Notes under the pieces: generated by a model | What the model was told of the DNA's origin: nothing | The model's database searches: none | Seen by the model: the letters and a program-made list of their open reading frames with translations, nothing else | Position numbers and translations under genes: made by a program | DNA from: Aspidiotus rigidus | Taxonomy: Eukaryota > Arthropoda > Insecta > Hemiptera > Diaspididae | DNA length: 64,000 nucleotides | Reading direction: 5' to 3' | NCBI GenBank assembly: GCA_035079385.1 | Contig: JAVHKY010000005.1 | Span: forward strand, 1,798,001 to 1,862,000 | Part shown: positions 32,089 to 44,640 of the stretch, one piece after another | How the letters are laid out: each line of letters starts with the position of its first letter | Position numbering within the stretch: position 1 is the stretch's first letter

Positions 32089-34454
32089 ATATCAAGAAGA
32101 AGCTTGCCAAACTGACCCGGAAGAAAGAAGAAAGAAAGGAAGAGACAGCGAGAGTTGAGCACAAATTTGCTCCCAGAACCGAGAACCTATCAAGCGTCAC
32201 CTTCACAGAAGAAGAAAAAAGACTGCCGAACAAAGGCATCAAGTACGTGCAGCCAGAGAGGCTGAACCAGTGTAGGCTTGAAAGCATGGCCATTAGCTGC
32301 GAACAAGTAATCCAAAACATGGAACACGACGTGAGACCAGAAGCCCGGACCAAAATTGGGAAAGTGCTGTTGGACATCAAAGAGGATATGTGCCGAACCT
32401 ATGACAGAACGCAAGTAATGCAGAGGAAGGTCACAAATCTACAAAAGAAGATCCGACAGAACAACCTGATTTTGACCAAGGCGGACAAGGGCAGCACGGT
32501 AGTGGTAATGGAGAAGGAGGACTACACCCACAAAGTGGAGTCGTACATCGCTGTTAATGGATACCAAGAACTGGCAAGGGACCCAACACGGAAATACCAA
32601 GATGACCTGAAAGCTGTGTTGAAACGGAACAATGTACCCGGCAATGGAAGGACGTTTGAGATGAACCCGGTTACACCGAAACACAAGGGGCTTGTAAAAC
32701 TCCACAAAACGAACCGTCCGATGAGACCCCTGGTCAACAGCATTCAATCACCATGCTACAAGATAGCAAAGATCATCGTAGCCACATTTCTGAAAGAAAA
32801 CTACCAGTTTGCACCCAGACGAAGTATCAGAAACAACGGAGAGCTGATTGAGCAAATGGACAAGTTGGAAATCAGGAGTAACGACAAGCTGATATCCTTT
32901 GATGTGATAAACATGTTTGGTACCATACCGAAGGAGGAACTTCTCACTCTCTCAAAACAACAGATACCATGGGAACCCCGATGGGTCGAAGTACGCCAAC
33001 ATAGTGGAGGAGACCTTGAGCCAGAACTACTGCCGCTTCAATAACAGGTTCTACAGTCAGGAAAGGGGACTTGCGATGGGATCACCGCTGTCACCAATAC
33101 TGGCGGAGATATTCATGAATGATATGGAAAACAAGATATTGAAGGGCTGCAAGTTCAGAAACTCGATCGAACACTGGGCCAGATATGTAGATGATATCCT
33201 AATTGTGTGGTCAGGCACTGATAGACAGGTGGATCTATTCCTTTCAGAAATGAACGCGATGAATGAGAGCATCAAATTCACAGTAGGAAAAGGCAATGAG
33301 ACCATCGACTATTTGGACCTCACACTCACACTGGAGAGCAATAGGATAGAATACAAAATCTACAGGAAGCCGACGCATACTGACACCATCATCCCAAATG
33401 ACTCCAACCACCACCCCAGGCACAAGTTAGGGGCAATCCAGAACTACTGCTATCGAGCAATTTCTGTCCTAAAGAACAACGAAGAGAAGAGGAAAGAGAT
33501 TGAGATAGTAAAGCAGATCGCAGAAGCCAATGGCTACCGCAGATGTGTGGTGGAGGGAGTCTTTGGGAAAATGGAAACAGAGAAAGGAACCCATGATAGC
33601 ATAGTGAGAAAGTACTCCGGATCGATACCATATATAGGAAAGTACACAAACGCGTTGAATGGCTACGATGTGAATGTGGGTATTCAGAATAACCAACCCA
33701 TGGTGAAGAGAATCAGCAATGACCAGACGGAACAAAAGGACAAGGAAAGCTTGAGTGGAGTGTACAAGGTGAGTTGTGAACAGTGCGAGGGCATCGAAAT
33801 CGGTGAAACTGGGAGAAAATTTGAGATCAGGAAAAAGGAGCACAAAAAGTCGAAGGAGAAAGAAGATGGCAAGTCACTGTTTGGGAAACACTGTAACGGG
33901 GAAAACCACGATGGAGAAGGAATATTTGAAGTCATACACGTAGAGAATCGCACAAAGAGAAGAAAACTCTGGGAACAAATGGAGATTGCAAAAGCCAAGA
34001 GGAAGAAAGCCTGCCTCTTGAACAATGTAATCACATCTGACAGCGAAAAATTATTCGGCCAGGTGATTGGACGAGAGAAGAAGAACGGAACCAACCAATG
34101 AGACGGCAGGGATCCAGGTAGGCAGTAGAAACGCACCATTTAGAACAATAGATTGAACCAATCACAAAGCAGTATATTTTAGCCAATAAGAATACAATGT
34201 CATATTATTGTAAGAATAAGTTTCTAAGAAATGAACCAATCACAACACAGCATTGTTATAGCCAATAAGATCACAGTGTTATACTATAAAAACTCATGGT
34301 TAAGGCCTTGTTCTCCAGTTGCGACACAACTGATGATGGGATAACACCCGAAAGTACTCTTGAATAAGCAACTAATAAAGTAGATTGTACAATTGAAAAA
34401 CCCCTTTTCAATATTGATGCTCTACTTACACCTCACTCACTCATTATGAGTTCC
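32089..34454 (+). pseudogene. Penelope-like retroelement (RT + GIY-YIG), nearly complete, frameshifted
   Basis: Penelope-like elements copy RNA with a telomerase-related RT and insert with a GIY-YIG endonuclease. The coding frame is open from about 32089 with the family N-terminal block ('ENLSSVTFTEEEKRL', 'NKGIKYV'), then 'ILTKADKGSTVVVM', 'LVKLHKTNRPMRPLV' and RT motif A 'LISFDVINMFG'. Two single-base losses near 32948 and 32957, seen against the 25.2-26.9 kb copy, move the rest into another frame. That frame has 'QERGLAMGSPLSP', 'ARYVDDILIVW' (motif C), a linker and 'SGVYKVSCEQCEGIEIGETG', where YIG has become EIG. The frame ends at 34101. The terminal repeat runs to the 'cattatgagttcc' end at 34454. 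The 5' end is probably truncated. Confidence 0.9.
34327..34362 (+). ncRNA. Hammerhead-ribozyme-like core in Penelope terminal repeat
   Basis: CAA, CUGAUGA (34330-34336), an extra U, stem II GGG/CCC with loop AUAACA, GAAA (34350-34353), short stem III AG/CU with loop UA, then C (34359) and UUG pairing back to CAA. It is the same architecture as the cores at 21.6 and 22.0 kb, in an unrelated terminal-repeat sequence. The extra U makes activity uncertain. Confidence 0.5.
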
Positions 34455-37369
34455 GACTTCCTCCTTAGTTTGTTAAATCGTCTGCTTCTTTTTGCTTCTT
34501 ATTACCTAATGTACTACACTGGTATATCAATTTATGGTGCCACCTCATTCATACTAGTTTGCTTTATTAGCTAAAGAAAAAGAAGAAAAAAGAGAAAACA
34601 TTTGATCAGACTAGCCTGCAAAATGCCTTGAAAAATCATTTGAAGAATACATTCACTTGTAAACCCACCCTAAAGATGAAATGTACCAATGAAGGTTCAT
34701 TGACGGAATTTGTAGCTCGAAAGTAAGAATTCTTCCAAGTTTCCCTCTTGTGATATATATAGCTGAGAGGTTGAAATTTTTCCTAGTCATGAGTCTTAAA
34801 GGTCAAGAACAAGAGCTAGGTAAAGAGGGGGAAAACAAAGAGATATATGGAAAAAAAAAGTTTTGATCGGACAGTAGACGGTGAAAATCATCGATGACCT
34901 TCAGAACAACACGTTCCCTACCATCCCGTGAATTTCTTTTCACTCCGTGTTTCAGAATACAAATTCATGGAGTCTCACCAGTCACCAATACTCATCAAGA
35001 TTGCTCTGGTAAACTTTCTTGGCGATCATGTATGCTAGTGGCTCTCAGAACTTTGCTGTCAAATTTAATAGCTAAGGTTCTAATCAACATATAAATTACT
35101 CATTTTATCGTTCTGATAATGTAGCCGTATCAAAATTTCAAACTCAAAATTTCGAGCTTCATCAAACGTAATTCAGGAGTCCAATGAAGAATTGTCTCTT
35201 TTCTCCGGAGTGTCACATATTTTGCTGCGCTTTGCCAAGGTCAACCGATTCTTTGCTCCCTATTCGTGTATCTTAAATGCACGTTTTTCAATATACCTAT
35301 ACGTAGAGACATTATTACGACTTTTTAGCATTAATTATAATAAATTTTTCTCCGTTTTCATAACGTCTTTCCCCTCAATTTACAATCGCGTAAAAACAAC
35401 GACCTAGTTTACTAGCTCGTATTCTGAAATAATAGCTACGTAAAACCTTAGCAAATACCGCTATGTCATCCGCTAATACATGATGAAATAATTTTGGACT
35501 TGCATAATAGATTCACCTTGGCTGACTATCAGCCATCGTAGGGTTAGTTGGTCCACGTTTTGCGCTAAAAGTTGACTAATCTAGTCTCACTTCCGCACGA
35601 TCTATGCTTTCCTTCGGCTGTCTATCAGCCTAAAAATCATCGGCACGTTGACGATACCTACGATCCGAATCGCACGGACAATATGGAGAAAAAATGTATC
35701 TCAATTATTACGAACACATACGGTCCGTTCCGTTCAATGAATTTTCTGCTAATATGCGGCCGAAAACGCAAGTTATTCGGATGCAGATAGTCAGGCGTCT
35801 GGTTAAATAACGGGTTTACCCACAGTTAAGTTACATCTAAAATTAGCGGCTAGATCGAAATCGTCTTACGTAAGACTCGCTAAGTAGGTGACTGATTCGC
35901 ATCGTGCTCCGCACTTTACCGCCACCAGACAGCGACTTAACCCAGCAACTAGCGATCGCTCAGATTGCCCAGTGCTTCGTGTGGAACACGTTACTTTCTC
36001 TTTTACTCTCGCGTTATCGCAAAGTGTGCGACTAGATTAATGCTCATCATTATTTTGTAATATTTTTATCTAATGGTTGATAAAACGATGGAAGAAGTGA
36101 GAAAATTAGGAAAACAGTCGTCTTTCGCTTAGATCGCACGTACCTTAGATAGATCTATTTGTAAAACAATGCGTTGCGAGAAAATTGGCATGTTTCTTGT
36201 GAATATGATTTATCTATAGCATCAATGCCAGTAGATGAATCAAAATATTTAATTACAAATTGTAGAACGTGTCGAATACAAATTAAGAGAATTGCTACAA
36301 AAAAAACCGACGTGGGAATTAACGTCGATTTTAAAAAGACTAAGAATTAGACGTCTATAATATAGGTCATATTCTAATAATGACGGATATCACTGTTTTT
36401 CTTCCAAAATTTAGAACCCGATGAAAATTAAAGATGCGATCAGTTTTACATAGATTGATATCCCCAAGGTACCATTCTTCTATTCGAGAAATGAAAATAA
36501 ACTTGTATTTTTTTTACGCGAGGGCACGAGTTATGCAAGCCAGCAGCCATAGTTACACGTTACGTTATGTATTACCGTGACACACAGCATCCTGAAGCTA
36601 GGAAGAATGATATTCGCATTATTACGTAGAATGCGATGATGCCGATTCGAGCATTAGGAATTTATGCGTATTATTTTGATTTTTCACAAACCTTTAGTTA
36701 ACATCTTGAAACTTTGTATTATGAGAACTACTCACATCGAAATTCATTGATTTTAACTTTCAATTCACAAAAAAAAAATCAAAACAGCTGATTTTTCTGT
36801 CATCTCAAGTACCTCACCTCCTCTGGATATTATTTATCTGTAAATCCTTCATCTTGCGAGAGTCGATATTTCTCAAAGCCCCTTTCTCTAATATGTATAG
36901 CTCGGGTGTTGGAATTTTCCCCTACTCCGGGTATTTAGTTAGAGAATAGAAAAGCTTTCTCCAACCGAGCCTGGAAGCAAAAATTCCAGAGGAAAGTAAT
37001 TTAGCAAGTTCTCGGTCGAAGAAAAACAAAAAGCAAATTTTCTACGAGGGTGCAAAAAAATAAGATTCCATTTAATTTTACACATTAATTACCTACCACC
37101 TTATCAATCATTAAGAAGGGATTGGGGGTGGTAATTCCAAAGACCAGTATGAAAGACGAAATGAAGTATTGAATTTTTCCAACCCAACGGTTCATAAGTT
37201 ATACAAATTCGAGGGATGAAGGAGAGAACAAACCTCGGAGCCTTACATGTATAGGATTTAAGCAAAATTTTTTGCAAGCCTTTTATCGTCGAGTCTAATC
37301 AGACTCCGATCTAGTTGGACATAATTGCGACAGTGCATTTCTTTTCATGAAAGTGGTCAGAAAGACCAC
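34455..37369. other. Spacer, no gene seen
   Basis: Mostly AT-rich. A few decayed 45-bp minisatellite words occur near 34740 and 36860-36920. Small frames at 34894-35094 and 35192-35407 have no recognisable domain. Confidence 0.4.
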
Positions 37370-38260
37370 CTAATGAAAATACTAACCCTACACCATGTCT
37401 CACCGATGGATTTAAACATCAAAACAAACCCGGCTTCGCATACTCAATAGGTCACATCATAGTCTCTCACCGACACCACAACACCGCATCCGTCTTCACT
37501 ACTGAACTACAAGCATTCTTCAGCTCTTTAGAACACATCCAACCTACTCTCCCGTCTTCCTCTCAACCCATTTTAGGTCATTTCCGACTCCTTATCATCA
37601 TCACTTGACGCCATATCCAACCACACTTCCTCCCACCCATTCATAAGTCGTATACACACTCTCCATGCCACCTTTCACACCATCCCCATGGTCACAAGGG
37701 TATCCCAGGAAACGAAAATGTCGACAAAGCAGCCAAACTAGCAACCCATACCCACCAGTCAACCGCCCTTTCCTCCCCTCACGCTCAGATCTCTCCAAAC
37801 ACATCAACGAATTTATCACTCAAGCATGGTTCACTCATTGGTCTAATCTCAAATCACACTCAAACAAACTAGCCCAAAATAAAAATATTCCCATCCCATG
37901 GGACTCTTCAAATCTGTCAACACGCAGAGAAGAAATAGTCATCACCCGTCTCAAAATCGGCCACACCAGACTCACTCAAACCTATCTTATCTCTCATCTT
38001 ACGCCTCTCTCATGCCCTCAATTCCTTATCCGTTCAACACATCTTCTGCTGCCCCAACTTGACCTATCTGCGCAATTCCTTATCCATCCCTCACAACCAT
38101 ACAGAGGCACTGTCAGATGACTTCCCCTCCATCCCCAACATATTCAACTTTTTTGTGAGACAATTTTCTGGCACTCCCAGACCGATGCATCTCTACTTGA
38201 ATGGATCTGTCAATCACAAAGACCTTGGGCGCCAGGTAGATCTGCTATAGCTTAGCTCAG
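37370..38260 (+). pseudogene. LINE remnant with RNase H (I/Jockey-like)
   Basis: Conceptual reading across frame breaks shows 'TDGFKHQNKPGFAYS', a degraded DS motif, 'HKGIPGNENVDKAAKLATH' (the RNase H end with its Asp), then 'VITRLKIGHTRLTQTYLIS' from the C-terminal region common in I- and Jockey-like LINEs. In-frame stops (near 37607, for example) and frameshifts make it dead. The sequence is distinct from the LINE at 13 kb. Confidence 0.75.
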
Positions 38261-38302
38261 ATATACCACAATGGCATCTTGCCTTCCCATTTAAGTTGCA
38301 AC

Positions 38303-38501
38303 CAGGCCCGTACCGAGGTACTCTGCCGCCCTGGGCAATGTTTCTTTTGGATACCCCTAAACTTCGTTTTCATTTATTACATTTTTCTTCCCGATACTTT
38401 TTGCTGGTTTTTAATTTTTTTTTTTTCCTCAATTTTGCCGCCCCCTAAAATGTGCCGCCCTGGGCAACCGCCCATTCTGCCACATGGTCGGTACGGGTCT
38501 G
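38303..38501. mobile_element. hAT-type MITE with perfect 8-bp target duplication
   Basis: GTTGCAAC occurs immediately outside both ends (38295-38302 and 38502-38509). The termini are CAGGCCCGTACCGA and its near-complement ending TCGGTACGGGTCTG. The length is 199 bp with no coding sequence. CAG termini with 8-bp duplications are the hallmark of hAT transposons. Internal 'gccgccctgggcaa' words occur near both ends. Confidence 0.85.
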
Positions 38502-38689
38502 GTTGCAACCAAAATCTTGATGCAATGAGATATTCCCAGCAGCCTCCAAAGGCTCAGCACTGTCTTACTCTGACCAAAATAAAAACCAAATGGGAGATCC
38601 AACAAACAAACAGCTTCAGCTTAGATACCTACGACTTGAAAGTACTTCAATGAAGCTGGCACTTTTTTTTGTGGAAAGCTATTCCTCTC

Positions 38690-39315
38690 CAGTGATAGTG
38701 TTAAATGCTGCATTCTTTTCCAGAAGGAATCGGTTCACATGTCTATGAGTGCCCGACCACACAATTAAGATATCACCTACGGCCAGTGTTTGATCAAGTT
38801 TTTGAACTTGTTACAAGTACCTTTTGATATCTTGTTTTCCACGTCATTCATAAATATCTCAGCTAATATTGCTGACAGCCGTGATCCCTTCGTTAGTCAT
38901 TTTTCCTGGGTGTAGAACTTGTTATTAAACCGACAGATGGCAAGTCACTATTCGGCAATTACTGCAATGAAGAACAGCACAGTAGAAAACCGCATGAAGA
39001 GAAGAAAAGTCTGGGAACATATGGGGATCGTAATGGCAAAGAATAGGAAAGCCAGCCTCTTGAACAGCGATTGTGATCACGTTTGACAGTAAAAGGTTTT
39101 CCTGCTTGATGATTGGACGAAACAGAAAAAACAAAACCGACCAATAGGATGACAGCAAACCTGGTAACCAATAGAAACACAGCATAGAGGCAAATGAACC
39201 GATCATGGCGCGGTTTTTTAGTAACGAAACAGATCATTGTATTATACTATAAAAACCAATATTCAAGGCCTTGTTCTTCAATGATGACACCCGAAAATAC
39301 TCTTGTAAGCTAAAT
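38690..39315. pseudogene. Penelope-like fragment with internal inversion
   Basis: 38700-38935 reads on the minus strand as the RT region around the YVDD block of the 32.1-kb family, heavily decayed. 38935-39315 reads on the plus strand as the C-terminal segment ('GKSLFG'-like, then 'RMKRRKVWEHMGI') and the terminal repeat. The two parts therefore sit head to head, as expected for a 5'-inverted insertion. Confidence 0.65.
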
Positions 39316-42289
39316 CATGAAGGATAATAGTGCACTTGAGGTCTTTATAATATGGTGCTGAATTCTGTTCATGGTACCTGAGAGTGTAGGACTCTGATCC
39401 AGGTTAGGGACTTGGAATTCACTTTTTCGAAGTCATTTCAGGGTAAACTTCACCTTGCCTCTCAAGTTCATTTACTGAATCCTATAAAGACAGTGTCGTA
39501 CTTATATTTATGAGCAGAGGTTTTATCTACTCTCATTCAATACACGTGCTAGTCCCATCACTAGATTACTGCCTTCTGACTTGAAATAGGAAAACTCCGA
39601 GTCTTTACTGATGGGCGGTAAGATAATTAAGACAGAGCAGTCTTACTCGCAAAATTTCAAGTTCGGAAAAGAAGTCATGAATTGTACGGCTTATTAAATT
39701 TTAAAAATTATGGTACATATAAAAATAAATCGGAGGAGAAACCGGACGAATTAAGCCATTAAAAATATCCACTTTACAGAGACTCTATCAAAATACACAA
39801 TCATAATTTCAAATTGACTCACTCGATATTACCGTACTTGCCACAAAAATCACATTACTATTTGGATAAACATTCTTCTCATTTTACAGAATTCCAATTA
39901 TTTCCTCGCAACAATGAAAACATATCTATTTATTCATCTTCACGATTTAGATTGTTGTAGTCCTATAGATAAGGTCAACTACCTAAGTAGCGCACACAAC
40001 ATCATACAGACATTGTAATTACCAGACTAAATTATCTTGCTGGACAACACAATTTTCATCTCAAAATTTTCCTATTATTTTATTAATTTCTTCTTCTCTT
40101 CGTTGATAAGTATTATTATATGTATGAAGGAAATAAAAATCAAGCTCATAACGAATAACAAATTACTCGCAGAACCTCGATTGTTTCCATTCTCACCTAT
40201 ATGTGTATAGAGACGAGCAGAAAAAACATTTCTGAACTAGGTAAACAAACAAGCTCACAATAAATATCCATCGCAGACGCAAGGAAGAAAGAATTAAGAT
40301 ATAAAATAGTTAACCAAGGGCGCGAACGTTGAGACGAAAAGTGATAGTTAAAGGAGACAAATACGCAGAAAAGTCAAATATGCCTCAAGGAGGGTATAAG
40401 ACAATTGTGTAAGTTGGATTATGAGGAATAAATACCTTGTCCACAGAAGGAATTTAATCACCCAACAAACAACACCCGAGAGAAGAGTTGAGCCTAGAAT
40501 CGGGGACAAGAGAACGAGCAGTAATGGGAAATATGGGCCTATAGGAGCAACATAAAAAGTAAGATGAGCAGCGTTACTAACAAGGAGAGATGGACTTATT
40601 AAAAGGAAGAGGTTTGGCTACCACTCAAGCTACGCTATGAAAAACATAAGCTAAGCCCAAAGAAGGATTTTAGGTCAAGATTAGGGTCAAGCAAAAAGGA
40701 GGATGATTATAAGCTCATCTTGGAGACTAACAAATGACTTGCGACAATCTCTGGGTAGCTTTGTGAAGTAAGAAAAGTGATTTATGACAGACAGTTGAAA
40801 ACAGCTTCTATCGCTTGGACTCAACTGTCGTTGCAAACAACGTCTTCCATCTTACACAATTATTATAGAGAATATTTTCAAGAGAAAATTGAGAGAAGGT
40901 CAAGGAGAAAATGAAATTTGGTTAGGTGACAGTCATGCGTCAATTCTGAGGCCAAAGGGGGTTTTGGGTGTTGTGCCGCTGTAGGCCTGGTCAAGTTTTG
41001 CCGCCTCGTTTTTTTTTTTTTTTTTTAATTTTCTTGCCCCCCCTTTGAAATATTTAAAATTTGCCGCCTCCCAAAAAGATAGGGAAAACCCCCATTGTCT
41101 GAGGCGCGATTTTCAACAAAAATTTTTGAATAATGCCCGAAGTCATAATAGATTATATGATTCACAATTGCTAAAAAAATTTTACAGTTAGGAGAAATTA
41201 GCTCACTGTCCCAACCGGCACGTAACATAATATGAAAAGTCGGGGATCTTAAGCTAGTGCGAGAGCTTTCCTATCGTAAGAAGTTGACCTACTTTCATTG
41301 TAAGAAGTTTTTTTCCAGTGAAACTACAAATTATAAATCCTTCAGAGAGGACAAGCACATCTCACAAATAATTTGAACAAAGAACAATCACAGGCGGCAA
41401 TTAACCTTGACACTCTAAAGACTGCGTCATTTACGGAAACAAATCACCAACATTTATGACACGTTTCATTTTTTTGCAACAGTCAACAAATACCAACTTC
41501 TCCAGAATGTAACTTCCGTAATTCATCAGCAAAAAAAATCTCACGTAAAAGTACCTATTGTACAAAAGTAAATCAAGTAGACAGAAAGTTCACTTCTTGA
41601 ATCAATTCAAGAGTCTTTTGTACATTTCTGTAAACAAATCCAAACCCGTGTAGGCATGACTCGACTTATTTTTTTTTGATGCGAACAAATATTATACGTT
41701 TATCGTCCTCGAAATTTGCAACTAATTTTTAATCGTATTGCGCTTCTACTTTGATATGAATTTTCTCGTCGGAAAATGATGAAATTCGTTTCATCTTATC
41801 TGTGTCCGTTTTCAATGGTAGCGCTCGTTATAAAGATGCGGACAGGTAGCATTGAATAAGAAATTATACATCTTCTCATGACCAGCGAGAAGATTATTGT
41901 TAGTTGTTAGGTGGACCACGACTACAAGAAATTTTTCATTAAGAAAACGAAGAAATCTTACAGCATCCAACGATCTATAAAAACTCAAGGTCAAGAGCTC
42001 AATTCACGCGAAGATCTCGATTCTACGTAGAAACGGATTCTTATTTTGACAATTCATCGCGACTTGCTGGAGCTGCCCACGCAATTCATTTCGAGACTGA
42101 TGATGGGGATTTTTTTCGCACATTCTAAGTTATAAAATCCTCCATTTTTGTGAAGTCAGAATGATGCTCAGAATCACGAAATTCTGTTTATTTTTCCAAA
42201 ATGTAGCGTCAGTTTTAGATAAGAGATTCAGAATTGAGAATGGAAATGACTTGAATTTCGGTCTTATTAATTAATCATCTTCAAGCTTC
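39316..42289. other. Spacer, no gene seen
   Basis: AT-rich. 40955-41100 contains 'ttttgccgcctcg' and 'tttgccgcctccc' around a T/C-rich core, resembling the interior of the hAT MITE at 38303-38501, but with no clear ends. No coding feature is recognised. Confidence 0.4.
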
Positions 42290-43122
42290 AAAAATTTTGG
42301 CTACCGAACCGATGGGTCAAATACAGGCTGTTGAGTAGGGGAAGGAGAAATAGTATCGCAAAAATTGAGACAGCCAGAGTACATGAACTCAAACTGAAAG
42401 TTGATGCAGGCGAACAAGAATAGGTGGAAATATAGAGGGAATATATCGGCAAAGTGCGAAGTGAGGGAAGGTAACAGAAGATGGGGAAAGCACAGGCCTA
42501 GAAATCCTTTTAGATGAGGTCGAAGCAGCATTAAAAAATGGCTTATAAGGAAAGCACCAGGTCCAGATGGTAGCTGAACGAAGATGATAAACAAAGAAGC
42601 TGAAGCTTTTAAACAATAGAATTTACAGCAGTCAGATGATTCCAAAGGGAAGGCTACAGGCGAACTCTATTCTAATCTCAAAGAAGACCGATACAAAATG
42701 TTGGGGAGACTTCAGTCTGAGTATTTTAACTTCACGCCTGTTAAGATCAGAGCTGCTCATAATAATAATATTACGAAGAATACAGATAAAGTACGAGAAG
42801 AAATGATATGTAAAGAACAGTTTGGTTTTAGACCTCTAGGATGGGAACCAAAGAAGCACTACGTATACTATGTCGCGAATTCCAGAAACTTGTATGTAGG
42901 CCTACATGCATGTTTCATCGACTTTGAAATGGCTTTTAATCCAGTGCAACATGCATAACAATCATACAGAAAATTGGCTCAACCTATGTTGGAAACAGAC
43001 AGCTTCATTGTACAAGTCGGCAGGACACAGTCAAATAAAATACTTATAAGGCGCGGAGTGAGAAAAGGAAACCTTTGCTTTTCAATATTCACTCAGAACG
43101 AATATTTGAGGAAGCCATAGAA

Positions 43123-43490
43123 CAGTGGTCCGCAACCTAAGGGCGCCGCGAGCTTCTGACAGGGGCGCCGCAAGTTTCCCACCAAAATGCAATACTGTAT
43201 CACAAATACAGCACGATTTGACACTCTTCTTCGTGCAAACAAGCGCAGCCGTCTCATCAATTTTATTTCTATCTTTCCACTTTGCACTCCTGCCCAAATT
43301 ATATCTATATTTGTATTTATTATTACTGAAATCGAATTATATCACGGATTAATTTTGTCGCGGCAATGAAAAAATTTGGAAAAATGTGTTCCTATTTGAT
43401 ATATGTTCTAACGTTGGACGAAAATGGGCGCCGCGAAAATTTCTTCAACTGTAAAAGGCGCCGTGGGCTATGAAAGGTTGCGCACCACTG
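43123..43490. mobile_element. hAT-type MITE nested in the RTE-like LINE
   Basis: The termini CAGTGGTCCGCAACCT and (complement) CAGTGGTGCGCAACCT differ at one base. The flanking octamers ccatagaa (43115-43122) and ctctagaa (43491-43498) match at six of eight, and the second fits the nTCTAGAn preference of hAT elements. The interior begins and ends with 'ggcgccg' words. 368 bp, no transposase. Confidence 0.8.
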
Positions 43491-43764
43491 CTCTAGAAGA
43501 ACAGAGGATAGGAATAGAAATAGGTGAAATAATGAGCATCATAAGATATGCTGACGATACGGTCCTCTTAGCTAAATCAATACCCGATATAAAAAAAGAC
43601 TGTTAATAGATGTTATTGAGGCGTGTAACAGATATGGCCTAGCTATATCAACATCGGATAAACAAAATGGATGATTATCAGCAAAGAAAGATTAGTAATT
43701 GATAATGTACAGCTCGAACTAGACAATAAAATTATTGTACGAGTTCCACGGTTTCAGTAACCTG

Positions 43765-43923
43765 CAGTGGTGGACGGGCTGACTAAGGCACAACTGGTGA
43801 TTGCGTGGCAGGGGCGCCAATATTTTGGCTTCCTCCCTCCAAATTCTTTTTTTCTTTCTTTCTTCCTCCAGAGGGGTGCAACTAGCGATCGCCAGGTAGC
43901 CAGGTGGGCCAGTCCGTTTACTG
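43765..43923. mobile_element. Possible second hAT-like insertion
   Basis: It interrupts the LINE coding line between 'RVPRFQ' and 'IRSWIN'. The ends CAGTGGTGGACGGGCTG and (complement) CAGTAAACGGACTGG are only loosely similar, and no target duplication is resolved. Confidence 0.35.
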
Positions 43924-44640
43924 GTATATTCGCTCCTGGATCAATTAGGACATGGACCCAGATGAAGAGATGAAAGTCCGAATTAGGGCTTTCCACAGAT
44001 GAAGTAAAGTATTGACCACAAAATGTGTCAGTATGATGTTACATTGAGAGTACTAAAATGCCATGGCTGGTCACAGCTTATGGATGCGAAATTTGGACCC
44101 TGAAAACTGCTATCATGAATAGACTTGGAACTTTCAAAATGTCGTGCTATAGGAGAATCCTGAAGATTTCCTGAACAGAAAAAGTATGAAATGTGGATGT
44201 TCTAGAACGCATGGGAAAAGAATGAGAGCTCCTGGCAACGGTTATGAGGAGGAAGCTCGAGTACCGAAGACATGTGCTTTAGGGGCTAAAATACAAAATG
44301 CTGCACACTATCACGTATGGACGCCTGGACGGATCTGAGGAGAGAGATCGGTTGGCAGAAAGGTCATGACATGGCTACAGAACTTGCGAATGTGGACAAA
44401 TTTAACATCAGAGGAACTATTTTACTCAGCCAGAGACTGCGACAAGTGTAGGAAGATTGTCTACGACGCTGTGGAGCGAGGAAACCCAACAAATTTTCAT
44501 ACTTTGGTCCCAAAGAGAAAACAAAATAATAACCCTGATACTATACAAAATAACTTTATCCATTCACTAGATCCTAATTATCTAATGTGGCTATTTGACC
44601 TTCAGAGGTGCTTTGAATTCATTTATTAGTAGAAGTATTG

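Larger units (their letters stand above)
42300..44640 (+). pseudogene. RTE-like LINE remnant
   Basis: Frames in order show the RT palm entry (42556-42576 reads KAPGPDG), 'EEMICKEQFGFRPL', 'YVGLHACFIDFEMAFNPVQH', 'IRYADDTVLLAKS' (43541 onwards, the catalytic YADD) and the C-terminal 'TWLQNLRMWTNLTSEELF' ... 'KCRKIVYDAV' block seen in many insect RTE-type ORFs. Stops and frameshifts are frequent. The coding line is interrupted at 43123-43490 by a hAT MITE and at 43765-43923 by another possible insertion. The N-terminal endonuclease is absent. Confidence 0.75.
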
